From MFD01275-c22 sp963705885 (GTDB lineage Bacteria; Actinomycetota; Actinomycetes; JACCUZ01): DNA of 64,000 bases. The notes beneath the pieces are model-generated. The model ran no database searches and was not told the origin of the DNA. It was given only the letters and a program-made list of their open reading frames with translations. Positions 55,888-63,803 of the stretch are shown piece after piece. Positions within the stretch are counted from its first letter, which is position 1. Each line of letters starts with the position of its first letter. Both the position numbers and the translations under genes were made by a program. The stretch is from positions 620,001 to 684,000 of the forward strand of contig OY970120.1 of assembly GCA_963705885.1 (NCBI GenBank), given 5' to 3'.

Positions 55888-56301
55888 TCAGGCCGGCGGC
55901 TGGCCGATGTTGACCATCCAGCCGATGCCGAACTGGTCGGTGCACATGCCGAACTCGTCGCCCCACATCTGCTTCTCGAGGGGGACCGAGACGGTGCCGC
56001 CCTGCGACAGCTTCTCCCAGTAGCCGCGCAGCTCGTCGGCGTCGTCGCCGCTGAGGCTGACGGCGATGTTCGTGCCCGGGTCGTGCTCCATGCCGGGCGG
56101 GGTGTCGGCGGCCATCAGCGTGAACCCGCCGGGGGTCTCGAGCGTGCCGTGCATGATGTTGTCGGAGTTCGGGGCGTCCGCCTGGCCGAACTCGGCGAAC
56201 GTGTTCATCGCGAGGTCGCCGCCGAACACGCTCTTGTAGAACTCCAGCGCCCGCCGGGCGGTGCCGTCGAAGCTGATGTAGGGGTTGAGACGAGATGCCA
56301 C
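55888..56301 (-). CDS. VOC-family protein, PhnB/YjdN-like
   Basis: 137 residues: 'LNPYISFDGTARRALEFYKS', 'MHGTLETPGGFTLMAADTPP', 'LSGDDADELRGYWEKLSQGG' and 'WGDEFGMCTDQFGIGWMVN'. The paired beta-alpha-beta units are complete (full length for the family). PhnB-like proteins often lack the metal ligands and have no established reaction. Its stop faces that of the alpha/beta-hydrolase gene 13 nt away. Confidence 0.88.
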   Translation of the reverse strand: MASRLNPYISFDGTARRALEFYKSVFGGDLAMNTFAEFGQADAPNSDNIMHGTLETPGGFTLMAADTPPGMEHDPGTNIAVSLSGDDADELRGYWEKLSQGGTVSVPLEKQMWGDEFGMCTDQFGIGWMVNIGQPPA

Positions 56302-56382
56302 GGAACCCTCCTCGATCGCGCCGTCGACACGGACACTAGGGCGCGGCAGCCTGCACGGGAAGGCCTCACCGGGCGCGAGGAG

Positions 56383-58767
56383 TCAGGACAGCGCGAGGGC
56401 AGCCAGGGCCGCGTTGACGACCGAGCCCGACGTCAGGTCGTGCAGCTCGTAGAGCTCGGCGATCGTGCCCGACTGGCCGAACTGGTCGACGCCGACGGGC
56501 ACCGCGGGCACGCCGAGGGCCGAGCCCACCCAGGCCATCGCGTGCGACGACGCGTCGTGGACCGTCACGACGGGCGTCCGGTCGGGCAGCACGGCGCGCA
56601 GGGCGCCGGGCACGGACGGGGTGGTCGCGGTCCTGATCGCCTGGCGCAGGGTGCGCTGCCACGCGCCGTAGAGCCGGTCGAGCGACGTCACGTCCACCAC
56701 GTGCGCGGCCACCCCCTCGTCGGCCAGCTCGCGCGCGGCCGACAGCACCTCGGGCAGCACCGCTCCGGACGCGACCAGGCTGACCTGTGGGGCTCCCGGC
56801 TCGACCGGGGCCTCGACCAGCCGGTAGGCCCCCGCGAGCACCTGCCGGCGCAGGAGTGCGTCGCCCAGCCGCTGGCGGGCCGCCTCGAACGGCGCCTGGT
56901 CGATGGGGCGGGTCGTGAGGCGGAAGTAGTAGGCGCCCTTCTCCTCGTGCTCGGCCGCCGTGGCGGACGCCGGAGCGGACGGCGCGGGTCCGCTCGAGAT
57001 CCGGCCGAGGGCGTCGCAGAGCAGCCAGTCGAGGCTCACCGCGTAGGCCGGCTCGATGAGCGTCACCTCCGGAAGCTCGAGCCCGACGGACGCCGTGATC
57101 GTCGACTGGTGGGCACCGCCCTCGGGCGCCAGCGTCACCCCCGACGGGGTGCCCGCCACGACGAACCGCGAGCCCGAGTAGACCGCGTGGATGAAGGCGT
57201 CCAGCCCGCGCAGCACGAACGGGTCGTAGACCGTGCCCACCGGCAGCAGCGGCTGGCCCGACAGGTCGCCCGACAGGCCCAGCTGACCGAGCAGCACGAA
57301 GAGGTTCATCTCGCTGATGCCCAGCTCGAGGTGCTGACCGGTGGGGCCTTCGGCCCACTTGATCAGGGAGGCAGCACCTTGACGGCCCCAGCTGCGCCGC
57401 TCGACGGGCGAGAAGACGCCCTTGCGGTTGATGAACCCGGCCAGGTTCGTCGACGTCGCGACGTCGGGCGCCGTCGTCACGAGGTACGGGGCCACGGCGT
57501 CGTCGCGCGACAGGTCGACGAGGACCCGGCCGAACGCCTCCTGGGTCGAGATCGGCTTGGCTGCGCGTACGCCCGTCTCGCGCGGGACGGTCACGCCCAA
57601 CGGTCCGGGCGGCGGCCCGAGCGTCAGGTGCTCGCGCCGCGACGCCGCCCAGGACCCGGCCGGTGTCGACGGGTCGATGCGGTCCCACTCGGTCGACTCG
57701 TCGAGCCCGACGACCTTGCGCAGGTCGGCGATCTGGTCGCCGCTGAGCAGCGCCGAGTGGTTGCGCGGGTTGCCCGCCGTCGGGAGTCCCCAGCCCTTGA
57801 CGGTGTAGGCGAACACGACGCTGGGCCGCTCGGTCTCGGCGTCGCACGCACGGAAGACCTCGAGCAGGCTGGTGAGGTCGTGACCGCCGAGGTCCACGAC
57901 CGTGTCGGCCAGCTCCGCGTCGTCCCAGCCGCGGCAGAACTCGTGGACCTCCGGAGGGGCACCGTCGAGGAACAGCGAACGCACGTCGGCCGGGCCGAGG
58001 CCGAAGAGCGCCTGGTACTGCTCGTTGGGCATGCCGTCGATCCACCGGCGCAGCGCCTCGCCGCCCGGGCGCTCGAAGGCCGCGCGCAACGTCTTGCCGT
58101 ACTTCACGGTCGCGACGTGCCAGCCCGCGGCAGCGAACTGCTGGGACCACTGCTCGATGCGCACCCCGGGGACGACCCGGTCCAGCGACTGCCGGTTGAA
58201 GTCGACCACCCACAGGACGTTGCCGAGCCCCTGGGTCGCCGGGTCGGCGATCGCCTCCCACACGTTGCCCTCGTCGAGCTCGGCGTCGCCGAGGAGGGCC
58301 ACGAACCGGCTCGGCTCGCGCTCGCCGAAGTGCGCGTCGACGTAGCGCCGGGTCACCGCGGCGAAGAGCGGGGCGGCCGCGCCGAGCCCGACCGATCCCG
58401 TCGAGAAGTCGACCCGGTCGGGGTCCTTGGTGCGGCTGGGATAGGACTGCAGGCCCCCGCGCGAGCGCAGGGTCCTCAGGTAGGACCGGTCGAGGTCGCC
58501 GAGAAGGTAGTTGATGGCGTGCAGCACCGGCGAGGCGTGCGGCTTCACCGAGACCCGGTCGGTCGCGCGCAGGTGCGCGAACCACAGAGCCGTCATCACC
58601 GACACCAGCGACGCGCTCGAGGACTGGTGGCCGCCGACCTTCACGCCGTCGCCGGTCTCGCGCTCGCGGTTGGCGGCGTCGACGATGCGCACCGCCAGCC
58701 AGAGCACCCGCCGCTCGATCTCCTCGAGCACCTCGAGGTCGACGTCACGCGGTGCGGGGGAGGTCAT
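56383..58767 (-). CDS. Transketolase/pyruvate dehydrogenase E1-like thiamine-diphosphate enzyme
   Basis: 794 residues with the homodimeric E1/transketolase order. The PP domain has 'VGGHQSSSASLVSVMTALWF', 'HASPVLHAINYLLGDLD' and the ThDP motif 'LLGDAELDEGNVWEAIADPA'. The PYR domain has 'LGISEMNLFVLLGQLG' (conserved Glu), and the C-terminal transketolase domain has 'VVTVHDASSHAMAWVGSALG'. It is shorter than AceE (about 900) and has no E2, E3 or lipoyl genes beside it, so it may be an orphan 2-oxoacid dehydrogenase/transketolase-like enzyme. Its reaction is uncertain. Confidence 0.85.
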   Translation of the reverse strand: MTSPAPRDVDLEVLEEIERRVLWLAVRIVDAANRERETGDGVKVGGHQSSSASLVSVMTALWFAHLRATDRVSVKPHASPVLHAINYLLGDLDRSYLRTLRSRGGLQSYPSRTKDPDRVDFSTGSVGLGAAAPLFAAVTRRYVDAHFGEREPSRFVALLGDAELDEGNVWEAIADPATQGLGNVLWVVDFNRQSLDRVVPGVRIEQWSQQFAAAGWHVATVKYGKTLRAAFERPGGEALRRWIDGMPNEQYQALFGLGPADVRSLFLDGAPPEVHEFCRGWDDAELADTVVDLGGHDLTSLLEVFRACDAETERPSVVFAYTVKGWGLPTAGNPRNHSALLSGDQIADLRKVVGLDESTEWDRIDPSTPAGSWAASRREHLTLGPPPGPLGVTVPRETGVRAAKPISTQEAFGRVLVDLSRDDAVAPYLVTTAPDVATSTNLAGFINRKGVFSPVERRSWGRQGAASLIKWAEGPTGQHLELGISEMNLFVLLGQLGLSGDLSGQPLLPVGTVYDPFVLRGLDAFIHAVYSGSRFVVAGTPSGVTLAPEGGAHQSTITASVGLELPEVTLIEPAYAVSLDWLLCDALGRISSGPAPSAPASATAAEHEEKGAYYFRLTTRPIDQAPFEAARQRLGDALLRRQVLAGAYRLVEAPVEPGAPQVSLVASGAVLPEVLSAARELADEGVAAHVVDVTSLDRLYGAWQRTLRQAIRTATTPSVPGALRAVLPDRTPVVTVHDASSHAMAWVGSALGVPAVPVGVDQFGQSGTIAELYELHDLTSGSVVNAALAALALS

Positions 58768-58828
58768 GCGGCTCCTCGGGGCGGCGGTGGGGGCCCGAGG
58801 GATCGTACGTCGTGCGCCGAGCGGCCGG

Positions 58829-59710
58829 TCAGCGTGCGGGGGCGCCGACGGGGACCGGTGCGGGGTCGGCGCTGTCGGCCCGGCCCACGCGGCGGAGCCC
58901 GCGCCCGCCCGTGACCATGAGGACCACCGAGAACACGGCCGCGCCGGTCAGCACGATCGTCGTGCCGGAGGGGACGTCGAGGTGGTAGCTGAGGTTCATG
59001 CCGACGAAGCCGCAGGCCGCGCCGACGGTGCTCGAGAGCCACAGCATCCGCGAGAAGCTGTCGGTGAGCATCCGCGCGACGACGGCCGGCACGACCAGGG
59101 TGGCGGCGACGAGCGTCACCCCGATGATCGTGAGGGTCGCGAGGATCGACAGCGACAGCACCAGCATGAGCAGCGCGTCGGTGCGGGCGACGCGGACCCC
59201 GCTCACGTCGGCCACGTCGGGGTCGAACGTCGCGAACAGCAGTGGACGGTAGTTGAGCAGGACGACCGCGACGGTCAGCACGCACACCCCGACGAGCACC
59301 CACAGGTCGGAGGTGCGCACGCCGATGATGCTGCCGAACAGCGCCGCGTCGAAGCTCGGGCCCTTGTTGCCGAAGAACGTCAGCAGGGCCACGCCGAGCG
59401 CGAACGACGCCGTGGTGATCACGCCGATCGCCGCGTCGGCGCCGATGCGGCGGTTGCGGGTGACCCGGTTGATGGCCAGGGCGGAGGCCAGACCCCACAC
59501 GCCGGCCCCGACGTAGTAGTTGACGCTGATGATCGAGCTCGCCGCGAAGCCGCCGAACACGGCGTGCGAGAGGCCGTGCCCGATGTAGCTCATGCCGCGC
59601 AGCACGATGTAGACGCCGACCAGGCCGCAGAGCCCGCCGGCGAGGGTCGCCACCAGGACGCCCTTGACGAAGAACTCGTAGGCGAAGGGGTCGAGCACCG
59701 TCTCGATCAT
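58829..59710 (-). CDS. znuB: Metal ABC transporter permease (ZnuB/MntB type)
   Basis: 293 residues with about nine hydrophobic helices. The ABC-3 family pattern is 'FFVKGVLVATLAGGLCGLVG', 'YIVLRGMSYIGHGLSHAVFG' and 'IGVTLVAATLVVPAVVARML'. ATG 59710 overlaps the ATPase stop (59707-59710). It is the third gene of the operon behind the Zur-like box. It forms the channel for the ion delivered by the binding protein. Confidence 0.93.
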   Translation of the reverse strand: MIETVLDPFAYEFFVKGVLVATLAGGLCGLVGVYIVLRGMSYIGHGLSHAVFGGFAASSIISVNYYVGAGVWGLASALAINRVTRNRRIGADAAIGVITTASFALGVALLTFFGNKGPSFDAALFGSIIGVRTSDLWVLVGVCVLTVAVVLLNYRPLLFATFDPDVADVSGVRVARTDALLMLVLSLSILATLTIIGVTLVAATLVVPAVVARMLTDSFSRMLWLSSTVGAACGFVGMNLSYHLDVPSGTTIVLTGAAVFSVVLMVTGGRGLRRVGRADSADPAPVPVGAPAR

Positions 59711-60495
59711 GCCGTTGCCTGCCCCGTGTCGTAGCGGTCGAGCACGACCCGCATGCCGAGGTGCTCGAGCACCTCCATCGGCGCCCCGAACGTGCGCTCC
59801 AGGACCGACGGTGCGATGACGTCGTGGGGGCTCCCGGCAGCAACGACCGTGTGGTTCAGCGCGACCAGGCTCGGCAGGTGGGCCGCGACGCCGTTGAGGT
59901 CGTGGGTGGTCAGCAGGATCGCCACGCCGTCGCCGTTGAGCTCGCCGAGCAGGTGGAGCATGTCGTGGCGGCTCGCGACGTCGACGCCGCTGGTCGGCTC
60001 GTCCATGAGCAGCAGCTGCGGCTCGCGCAGCAGTGCCCTAGCGATGAACATGCGCTGCTGCTGGCCGCCCGAGAGCTCGCGGATGTGCCGGCCCGCGAGG
60101 CCGCCGATGCCGAGCCGGTCGAGCACGCGGGAGACCGCAGCCCGCTCCTCGCGCGACGGCCACGGCAGCCGGCGCCCGGGGCGGGCCATGAGGACGCACT
60201 CGGACACCGTGACGGGGAAGCTCCAGTCGACTGTCTCCAGCTGGGGGACGTAGCCGACCGTGAGACCGGCGCGCCGGCTGACCGTGCCCCGCTGCGGGCG
60301 CTCGGTGCCGAGCAGGAGCCGCAGCAGGGTCGTCTTCCCCGAGCCGGACGGGCCGACCACCCCGACGAAGTCGCTCTCCCGCACGTCGAGGGTCACGCCG
60401 GTGAGCACCGGGTCGGCGTCGTAGCCGAAGGACGCGTCGGCGAGACCCACGAGCACGTCACCGCCGTGCTGCGCGCGGAGTGGGTGGCCGCTCAC
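59707..60495 (-). CDS. znuC: Metal ABC transporter ATP-binding protein (ZnuC/MntA type)
   Basis: 262 residues from GTG 60495, fixed by the GTGA overlap with the binding-protein stop. Walker A GPSGSGKTT, signature LSGGQQQR, Walker B LLLMDEPTSGVD, H-loop 'LLTTHDLNGVA'. It hydrolyses ATP to power uptake through ZnuB. The longer frame upstream lies inside the binding-protein gene and is not real. Confidence 0.93.
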   Translation of the reverse strand: MSGHPLRAQHGGDVLVGLADASFGYDADPVLTGVTLDVRESDFVGVVGPSGSGKTTLLRLLLGTERPQRGTVSRRAGLTVGYVPQLETVDWSFPVTVSECVLMARPGRRLPWPSREERAAVSRVLDRLGIGGLAGRHIRELSGGQQQRMFIARALLREPQLLLMDEPTSGVDVASRHDMLHLLGELNGDGVAILLTTHDLNGVAAHLPSLVALNHTVVAAGSPHDVIAPSVLERTFGAPMEVLEHLGMRVVLDRYDTGQATA

Positions 60496-61508
60496 TGCGG
60501 GTAGTCCGCGTCGTCGGGCACGGTGGGCGCCACGTCGAGCGCCTCGAGCTGCGGAGCCGAGCCACCGAGCCCGGTGATCATGGTGACGTAGTCGTAGCGC
60601 ATGAGGCCGGCCCACGAGTGCTCCGGGTCGCCGGGCTCACCTGGCAGGTCGTCGTCGCGCAACGTGTCCTCGTAGCGCGCGCCGGTCGCCCGGCCGACCT
60701 CCTCGAGCACGGCCGACGGGAAGACCTCGGAGCCGAACACGACCGGCACGTCCTCGGCGCGCACCTGGTCGATGAGGGCCGCGACCTCCTTCGGCGTGGG
60801 GTCCTCGAAGTTCTCCGGCTGGATGGCGCCGATCACGGTCCAGCCGTAGGTCCGGGCGAAGTAGGCGTAGGCGTCGTGGTAGGTCAGCAGCTCGCGGCGC
60901 TCCTCGGGCACGCTGGCCTGGTCTGCACGGAGTGCGTCGGAGAGCGCGCCGGCCTGCCGCTCGAAGGCGGCGTAGTTCGCCGCGAACGTCCCGGCGTCCT
61001 CGGGGGCGGCCTCGCTCAGCTCGTCGCGGACGACCGCGGCGTACTCGATCGCGTAGGTCGGGTCGGTCCACAGGTGCGGGTTCGGCTTCCCGTCGCTCTC
61101 CGGGAAGGAGAAGTCGAACAGGTAGTCCTCGGGCGGCAGGACCGCGTCGCCGATCTCGACCAGGCGTGCGCCGTCGGACATCGTGGCGTCGGCGAGGTCG
61201 CGGGTCGGCTCCTCCAGCCGGAGCCCGTTGACGAACACGAGGTCGGCCTCGGACAGCACCCGCGAGGCGCTCGGCGCCGGCTCGAAGGTGTGGGAGTTGA
61301 CCCCCTCCGGGACGAGCCCGGTGACCTGGACGTCGGGGCCGCCGACCGCGGAGACGATCGAGGTGATCGGGGCGACCGTGGTGACCACCCGGAGCCTGCC
61401 GTCGTCGGTGGCGGCCTCGGAGTCGCCGCAACCTGACGCGAGCGCGAGCATGCCCGCGGCCACCGCCCCGGCGGCGGCGCGGCGGGCGTGACGGCCGGTG
61501 GGGCGCAT
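60492..61508 (-). CDS. znuA: Metal-binding lipoprotein of a zinc-type ABC importer
   Basis: 338 residues. A lipoprotein signal with lipobox LASGC (Cys27) is followed by a cluster A-I (TroA-like) fold. Likely metal ligands are H73 (NSHTFEP), H145 (NPHLWTD) and H211 (TYHDAY) with a later acidic residue. Three histidines fit zinc, though manganese is possible. It lacks the long His-rich loop of some ZnuA. ATG 61508 follows a -10 by 6 nt (leaderless), with a Zur-like palindrome over the -35. Confidence 0.92.
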   Translation of the reverse strand: MRPTGRHARRAAAGAVAAGMLALASGCGDSEAATDDGRLRVVTTVAPITSIVSAVGGPDVQVTGLVPEGVNSHTFEPAPSASRVLSEADLVFVNGLRLEEPTRDLADATMSDGARLVEIGDAVLPPEDYLFDFSFPESDGKPNPHLWTDPTYAIEYAAVVRDELSEAAPEDAGTFAANYAAFERQAGALSDALRADQASVPEERRELLTYHDAYAYFARTYGWTVIGAIQPENFEDPTPKEVAALIDQVRAEDVPVVFGSEVFPSAVLEEVGRATGARYEDTLRDDDLPGEPGDPEHSWAGLMRYDYVTMITGLGGSAPQLEALDVAPTVPDDADYPQ

Positions 61509-61514
61509 GACCCG

Positions 61515-61552
61515 AGTCTATGCAAGCATCTCGCAGTTGCAAATGATTTGCA
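61515..61552 (-). promoter_or_regulatory. Leaderless promoter of znuACB with Zur-box-like operator
   Basis: The perfect inverted repeat TGCAAAT-G-ATTTGCA (61538-61552) differs from the actinobacterial Zur box TGAAAATGATTTTCA at two symmetric positions. On the minus strand TTGCAA (61537-61542, -35) overlaps it, a 16-nt spacer follows, and TAGACT (61515-61520, -10) ends 6 nt before ATG 61508. Repressor binding would mask the -35. Confidence 0.7.
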
Positions 61553-61556
61553 GAAG

Positions 61557-61601
61557 CCTGCCCGACCTGCCCGACCTGCCCGACCTGCCCGGCCTGCCCG
61601 T
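61557..61601. repeat. Five 9-bp tandem repeats
   Basis: CCTGCCCGA x3, then CCTGCCCGG and CCTGCCCGT, between the znuA promoter and the DevR-type regulator stop. Short ORFs crossing it on the plus strand are low-complexity artefacts. Confidence 0.8.
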
Positions 61602-61633
61602 GCGGCCCCCTCAGACCTGCTCCTGCGCCCCCC

Positions 61634-62293
61634 TCAGGTGGTCGGCGGGAGGTGCTTGGCCGCGAAGACCGCCGCCTGGGTGCGCCGCTCCATGCCGAGC
61701 TTGGCGAGCAGGTTGGACACGTAGTTCTTGATGGTCTTCTCGGCGAGGAACATCTGCTCGGCGATCTGCCGGTTGGTCATGCCCTCACCGATGAGCCCGA
61801 GGATCCGGCGCTCCTGATCGGTGAGCGGGGCCAGCGCCGCGTCCTCCTCCGGCCCGCGGCGCAGCCGGTCGAGCACCTGCGCCGTGACGGCAGGGTCGAG
61901 CAGCGACTGGCCGGCGGCGACCCGGCGCACCGCATCGAGAAGGTCGGTGCCGCGGATCTGCTTGAGGACGTAGCCGGCCGCGCCGGCCATGATCGCGGCG
62001 AAGAGCGCCTCGTCGTCGTCGTACGACGTGAGGATCAGGGCTGCGGTGCCCGGCTCACGCGAGCGAATCTCGCGGCACACGTCGATGCCGGACCCGTCGG
62101 GCAGTCGCGCGTCCAGCACCGCGACGTCGGGGCGCAGCGCGGGGATCCGTCGCGTCGCCTCGGCTGCGCTGCCCGACTCGCCGATCACCTCGATGTCCCC
62201 CTCGCTCTCGAGGAGGTCGGTCAGCCCGCGCCGGACGACCTCGTGGTCGTCGAGCAGGTAGACCCGGATGGGTGTGGGCTCCGTCGTTGTCAT
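61634..62293 (-). CDS. devR: DevR/DosR-type NarL-family response regulator
   Basis: 219 residues. The receiver has DD (15-16) and D61 in 'AVLDARLPDGSG', and 'AGAAGYVLKQIRGTDLL' contains the conserved Lys. The C-terminal HTH 'MTNRQIAEQMFLAEKTIKNY' and 'VSNLLAKLGMERRTQAAVFA' match mycobacterial DevR closely. It is expected to respond to hypoxia/NO via a DevS-type kinase, a fragment of which lies at 63804-64000. CBS and universal stress genes, typical regulon members, follow with a DevR-like box. Confidence 0.92.
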   Translation of the reverse strand: MTTTEPTPIRVYLLDDHEVVRRGLTDLLESEGDIEVIGESGSAAEATRRIPALRPDVAVLDARLPDGSGIDVCREIRSREPGTAALILTSYDDDEALFAAIMAGAAGYVLKQIRGTDLLDAVRRVAAGQSLLDPAVTAQVLDRLRRGPEEDAALAPLTDQERRILGLIGEGMTNRQIAEQMFLAEKTIKNYVSNLLAKLGMERRTQAAVFAAKHLPPTT

Positions 62294-62302
62294 AGGGCAG
62301 TT

Positions 62303-62755
62303 CTACCTCGCTGCGCCGCTGGGCGTGCGGGCGACGTCCGGCCGTCCGCCCGGTCCGGTGACCACCGTGCGCACCAGGTCGGAGCCGGTGAGCACGCCCA
62401 TGACCCGGCCGTCATCGCCCACGACGGGCAGCGCGTCGATGCGGAGCTCCAGCATCAGGCGGGCGGCCTCCTGCACCGGGGTACCGCGGGTGACCGCGAC
62501 CGTCCGCGTGCTCGCCGCCCGCATCAGCGCGCCGACCGTCCGCCGGTGCAGCCCGAGGGCGTCGCGGGCCCACTCGGAGACGACCGCCCGGTCGTCGAGC
62601 ACCCCGACGACCACGTCCGACTCGTCGAGGACGACGAGGTGACGCAGGCCGGTGGCGAGGAAGCGGTCCATGGCACGCCACAGCGAGTCGTGGGTGCGAA
62701 CGACGACGGGTGGCGACGACATGACGTCGCCGACGAGCAGCGTGGTGTCCGGCAT
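62303..62755 (-). CDS. CBS-domain pair protein
   Basis: 150 residues containing two CBS motifs: 'VGDVMSSPPVVVRTHDSLWR' through 'VVVGVLDDRAVV', and 'VGALMRAASTRTVAVTRGTP' through 'GRVMGVLTGSDLVRTV'. Such proteins bind adenosyl ligands and sense energy state. ATG 62755 was chosen: a -10-like TAGCGT (62763-62768) ends 7 nt upstream. It is divergent from the universal stress gene across the DevR-like box and ends 9 nt before devR. Confidence 0.9.
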   Translation of the reverse strand: MPDTTLLVGDVMSSPPVVVRTHDSLWRAMDRFLATGLRHLVVLDESDVVVGVLDDRAVVSEWARDALGLHRRTVGALMRAASTRTVAVTRGTPVQEAARLMLELRIDALPVVGDDGRVMGVLTGSDLVRTVVTGPGGRPDVARTPSGAAR

Positions 62756-62762
62756 GTCCTCG

Positions 62763-62768
62763 ACGCTA
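62763..62768 (-). promoter_or_regulatory. -10 element, leaderless promoter of the CBS gene
   Basis: Minus-strand TAGCGT, 7 nt before ATG 62755. The DevR-like box begins 46 nt further upstream. Confidence 0.4.
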
Positions 62769-62813
62769 GGCAGCGCGGCCACTCGCCGGACCTGTCATCC
62801 GTCGGCTGCTCGC

Positions 62814-62827
62814 GGGACCTTGGTCCT
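62814..62827. promoter_or_regulatory. DevR/DosR-box-like operator in a divergent promoter region
   Basis: GGGACCTTGGTCCT matches the core GGGACT-WW-AGTCCC of the mycobacterial DosR box at 11 of 14 positions and is itself an inverted repeat (GGACC-TT-GGTCC). It lies between the CBS and universal stress genes, 58 nt and 83 nt from their starts. Confidence 0.6.
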
Positions 62828-62910
62828 CTCTCGCCGAGGCCGGGGGCCCTGGGCCGGCTCTGTCCCCGACCGGTGTGCTGTGGGCAGGACATCGCCGCGA
62901 GGAGGAGCAC

Positions 62911-63792
62911 ATGGCCAGCACCGTGGTCGTCGGGCACGACGGGTCGACCGGCTCGGACATGGCGCTGGGCTGGGCGCTCGACCTGGCCGAGCGGCGCCGG
63001 TTCTCGCTGCGCGTCGTGCGCGCCTTCGAACGGTCCATGCTCGGCATCGGCCTGGGCAGCGCGTACGTCCTGCAGGACCTGACCGAGCTGCGCTCCGGCG
63101 CCGAGGCCGAGCTCACCCTGGTGCGCGACCGTGCGCGCGCGGCCCACCCGGGTCTGGACATCGACGCCGAGCTGGTCGACGGCACCGCGGAACAGGTGCT
63201 GGTGCAGATCTCCGCGCGGACGGACACGCTGGTCCTGGGCTCGCACGGGGCGGGAGGCTTCTCGACGCTGGTCGCGGGCTCGACGACGATGTACGTCGCC
63301 ACACACGCCGACTGCGTGGTCGTCGCGGTGCCGAGCACGGCGCTCACCGGCGAGGCCCGCGGGGTGGTCGTGGGCGTCGACGGCTCCGCGGTGTCCGACG
63401 CCGCCATCGGCTACGCGTTCCGGCACGCCGGCGAGCTGGGAGCGCCGCTGACCGCCGTGCACGCCTGGTTCGAGCCGTTGACGAGCACGGTCATCGGATC
63501 AGCGCTGCCGCTGCGCACCGATCCCGTCGCCTACACCCGGGACCAGCAGATCCTGCTGGCCGAGTCGCTGGCCGGCTGGTCGGAGAAGTACCCGGACGTC
63601 GAGGTCCACCGTCGCGTCGTGCACGGCCACCCCGTGCGTGCCCTGGTGGAAGCCGCGGCCCGGGCACAGCTGCTGGTCGTCGGCTGCCGCGGGCACGGCA
63701 CCATGCGCAGCATCCTGCTCGGCTCGGTCAGCCACGGCGTGCTGCACCTGGCGACCAGCCCGGTGGCCGTCGTCCGCGAGCACAGGGGCTGA
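62911..63792 (+). CDS. Universal stress protein, two UspA domains
   Basis: 293 residues. The first domain (1 to about 143) has 'VVVGHDGSTGSDMALGWALD' and 'LVLGSHGAGGFSTLVAGSTT'; the second (about 150-293) has 'RGVVVGVDGSAVSDAAIGYA' and 'LLVVGCRGHGTMRSILLGSV', with the ATP-binding G-x2-G-x9-G pattern. Tandem USPs of this kind are typical DevR regulon members. ATG 62911 follows GAGGAGGAG. Confidence 0.93.
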   Translation: MASTVVVGHDGSTGSDMALGWALDLAERRRFSLRVVRAFERSMLGIGLGSAYVLQDLTELRSGAEAELTLVRDRARAAHPGLDIDAELVDGTAEQVLVQISARTDTLVLGSHGAGGFSTLVAGSTTMYVATHADCVVVAVPSTALTGEARGVVVGVDGSAVSDAAIGYAFRHAGELGAPLTAVHAWFEPLTSTVIGSALPLRTDPVAYTRDQQILLAESLAGWSEKYPDVEVHRRVVHGHPVRALVEAAARAQLLVVGCRGHGTMRSILLGSVSHGVLHLATSPVAVVREHRG

Positions 63793-63803
63793 GCCGCGCC
63801 CGC

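Noticed and set aside
55720..58914. Plus-strand open frame of 1064 codons
   Set aside because: It is antisense to the transketolase-like gene and has no recognisable fold; its length reflects high GC.
40523..61601. Tandem repeats as CRISPR arrays
   Set aside because: Units are 5-15 bp with no unique spacers and there are no cas genes.
62844..62855. Second DevR-like box (GGGCCCTGGGCC)
   Set aside because: It lacks the GGGAC half-site and is only a GC palindrome.
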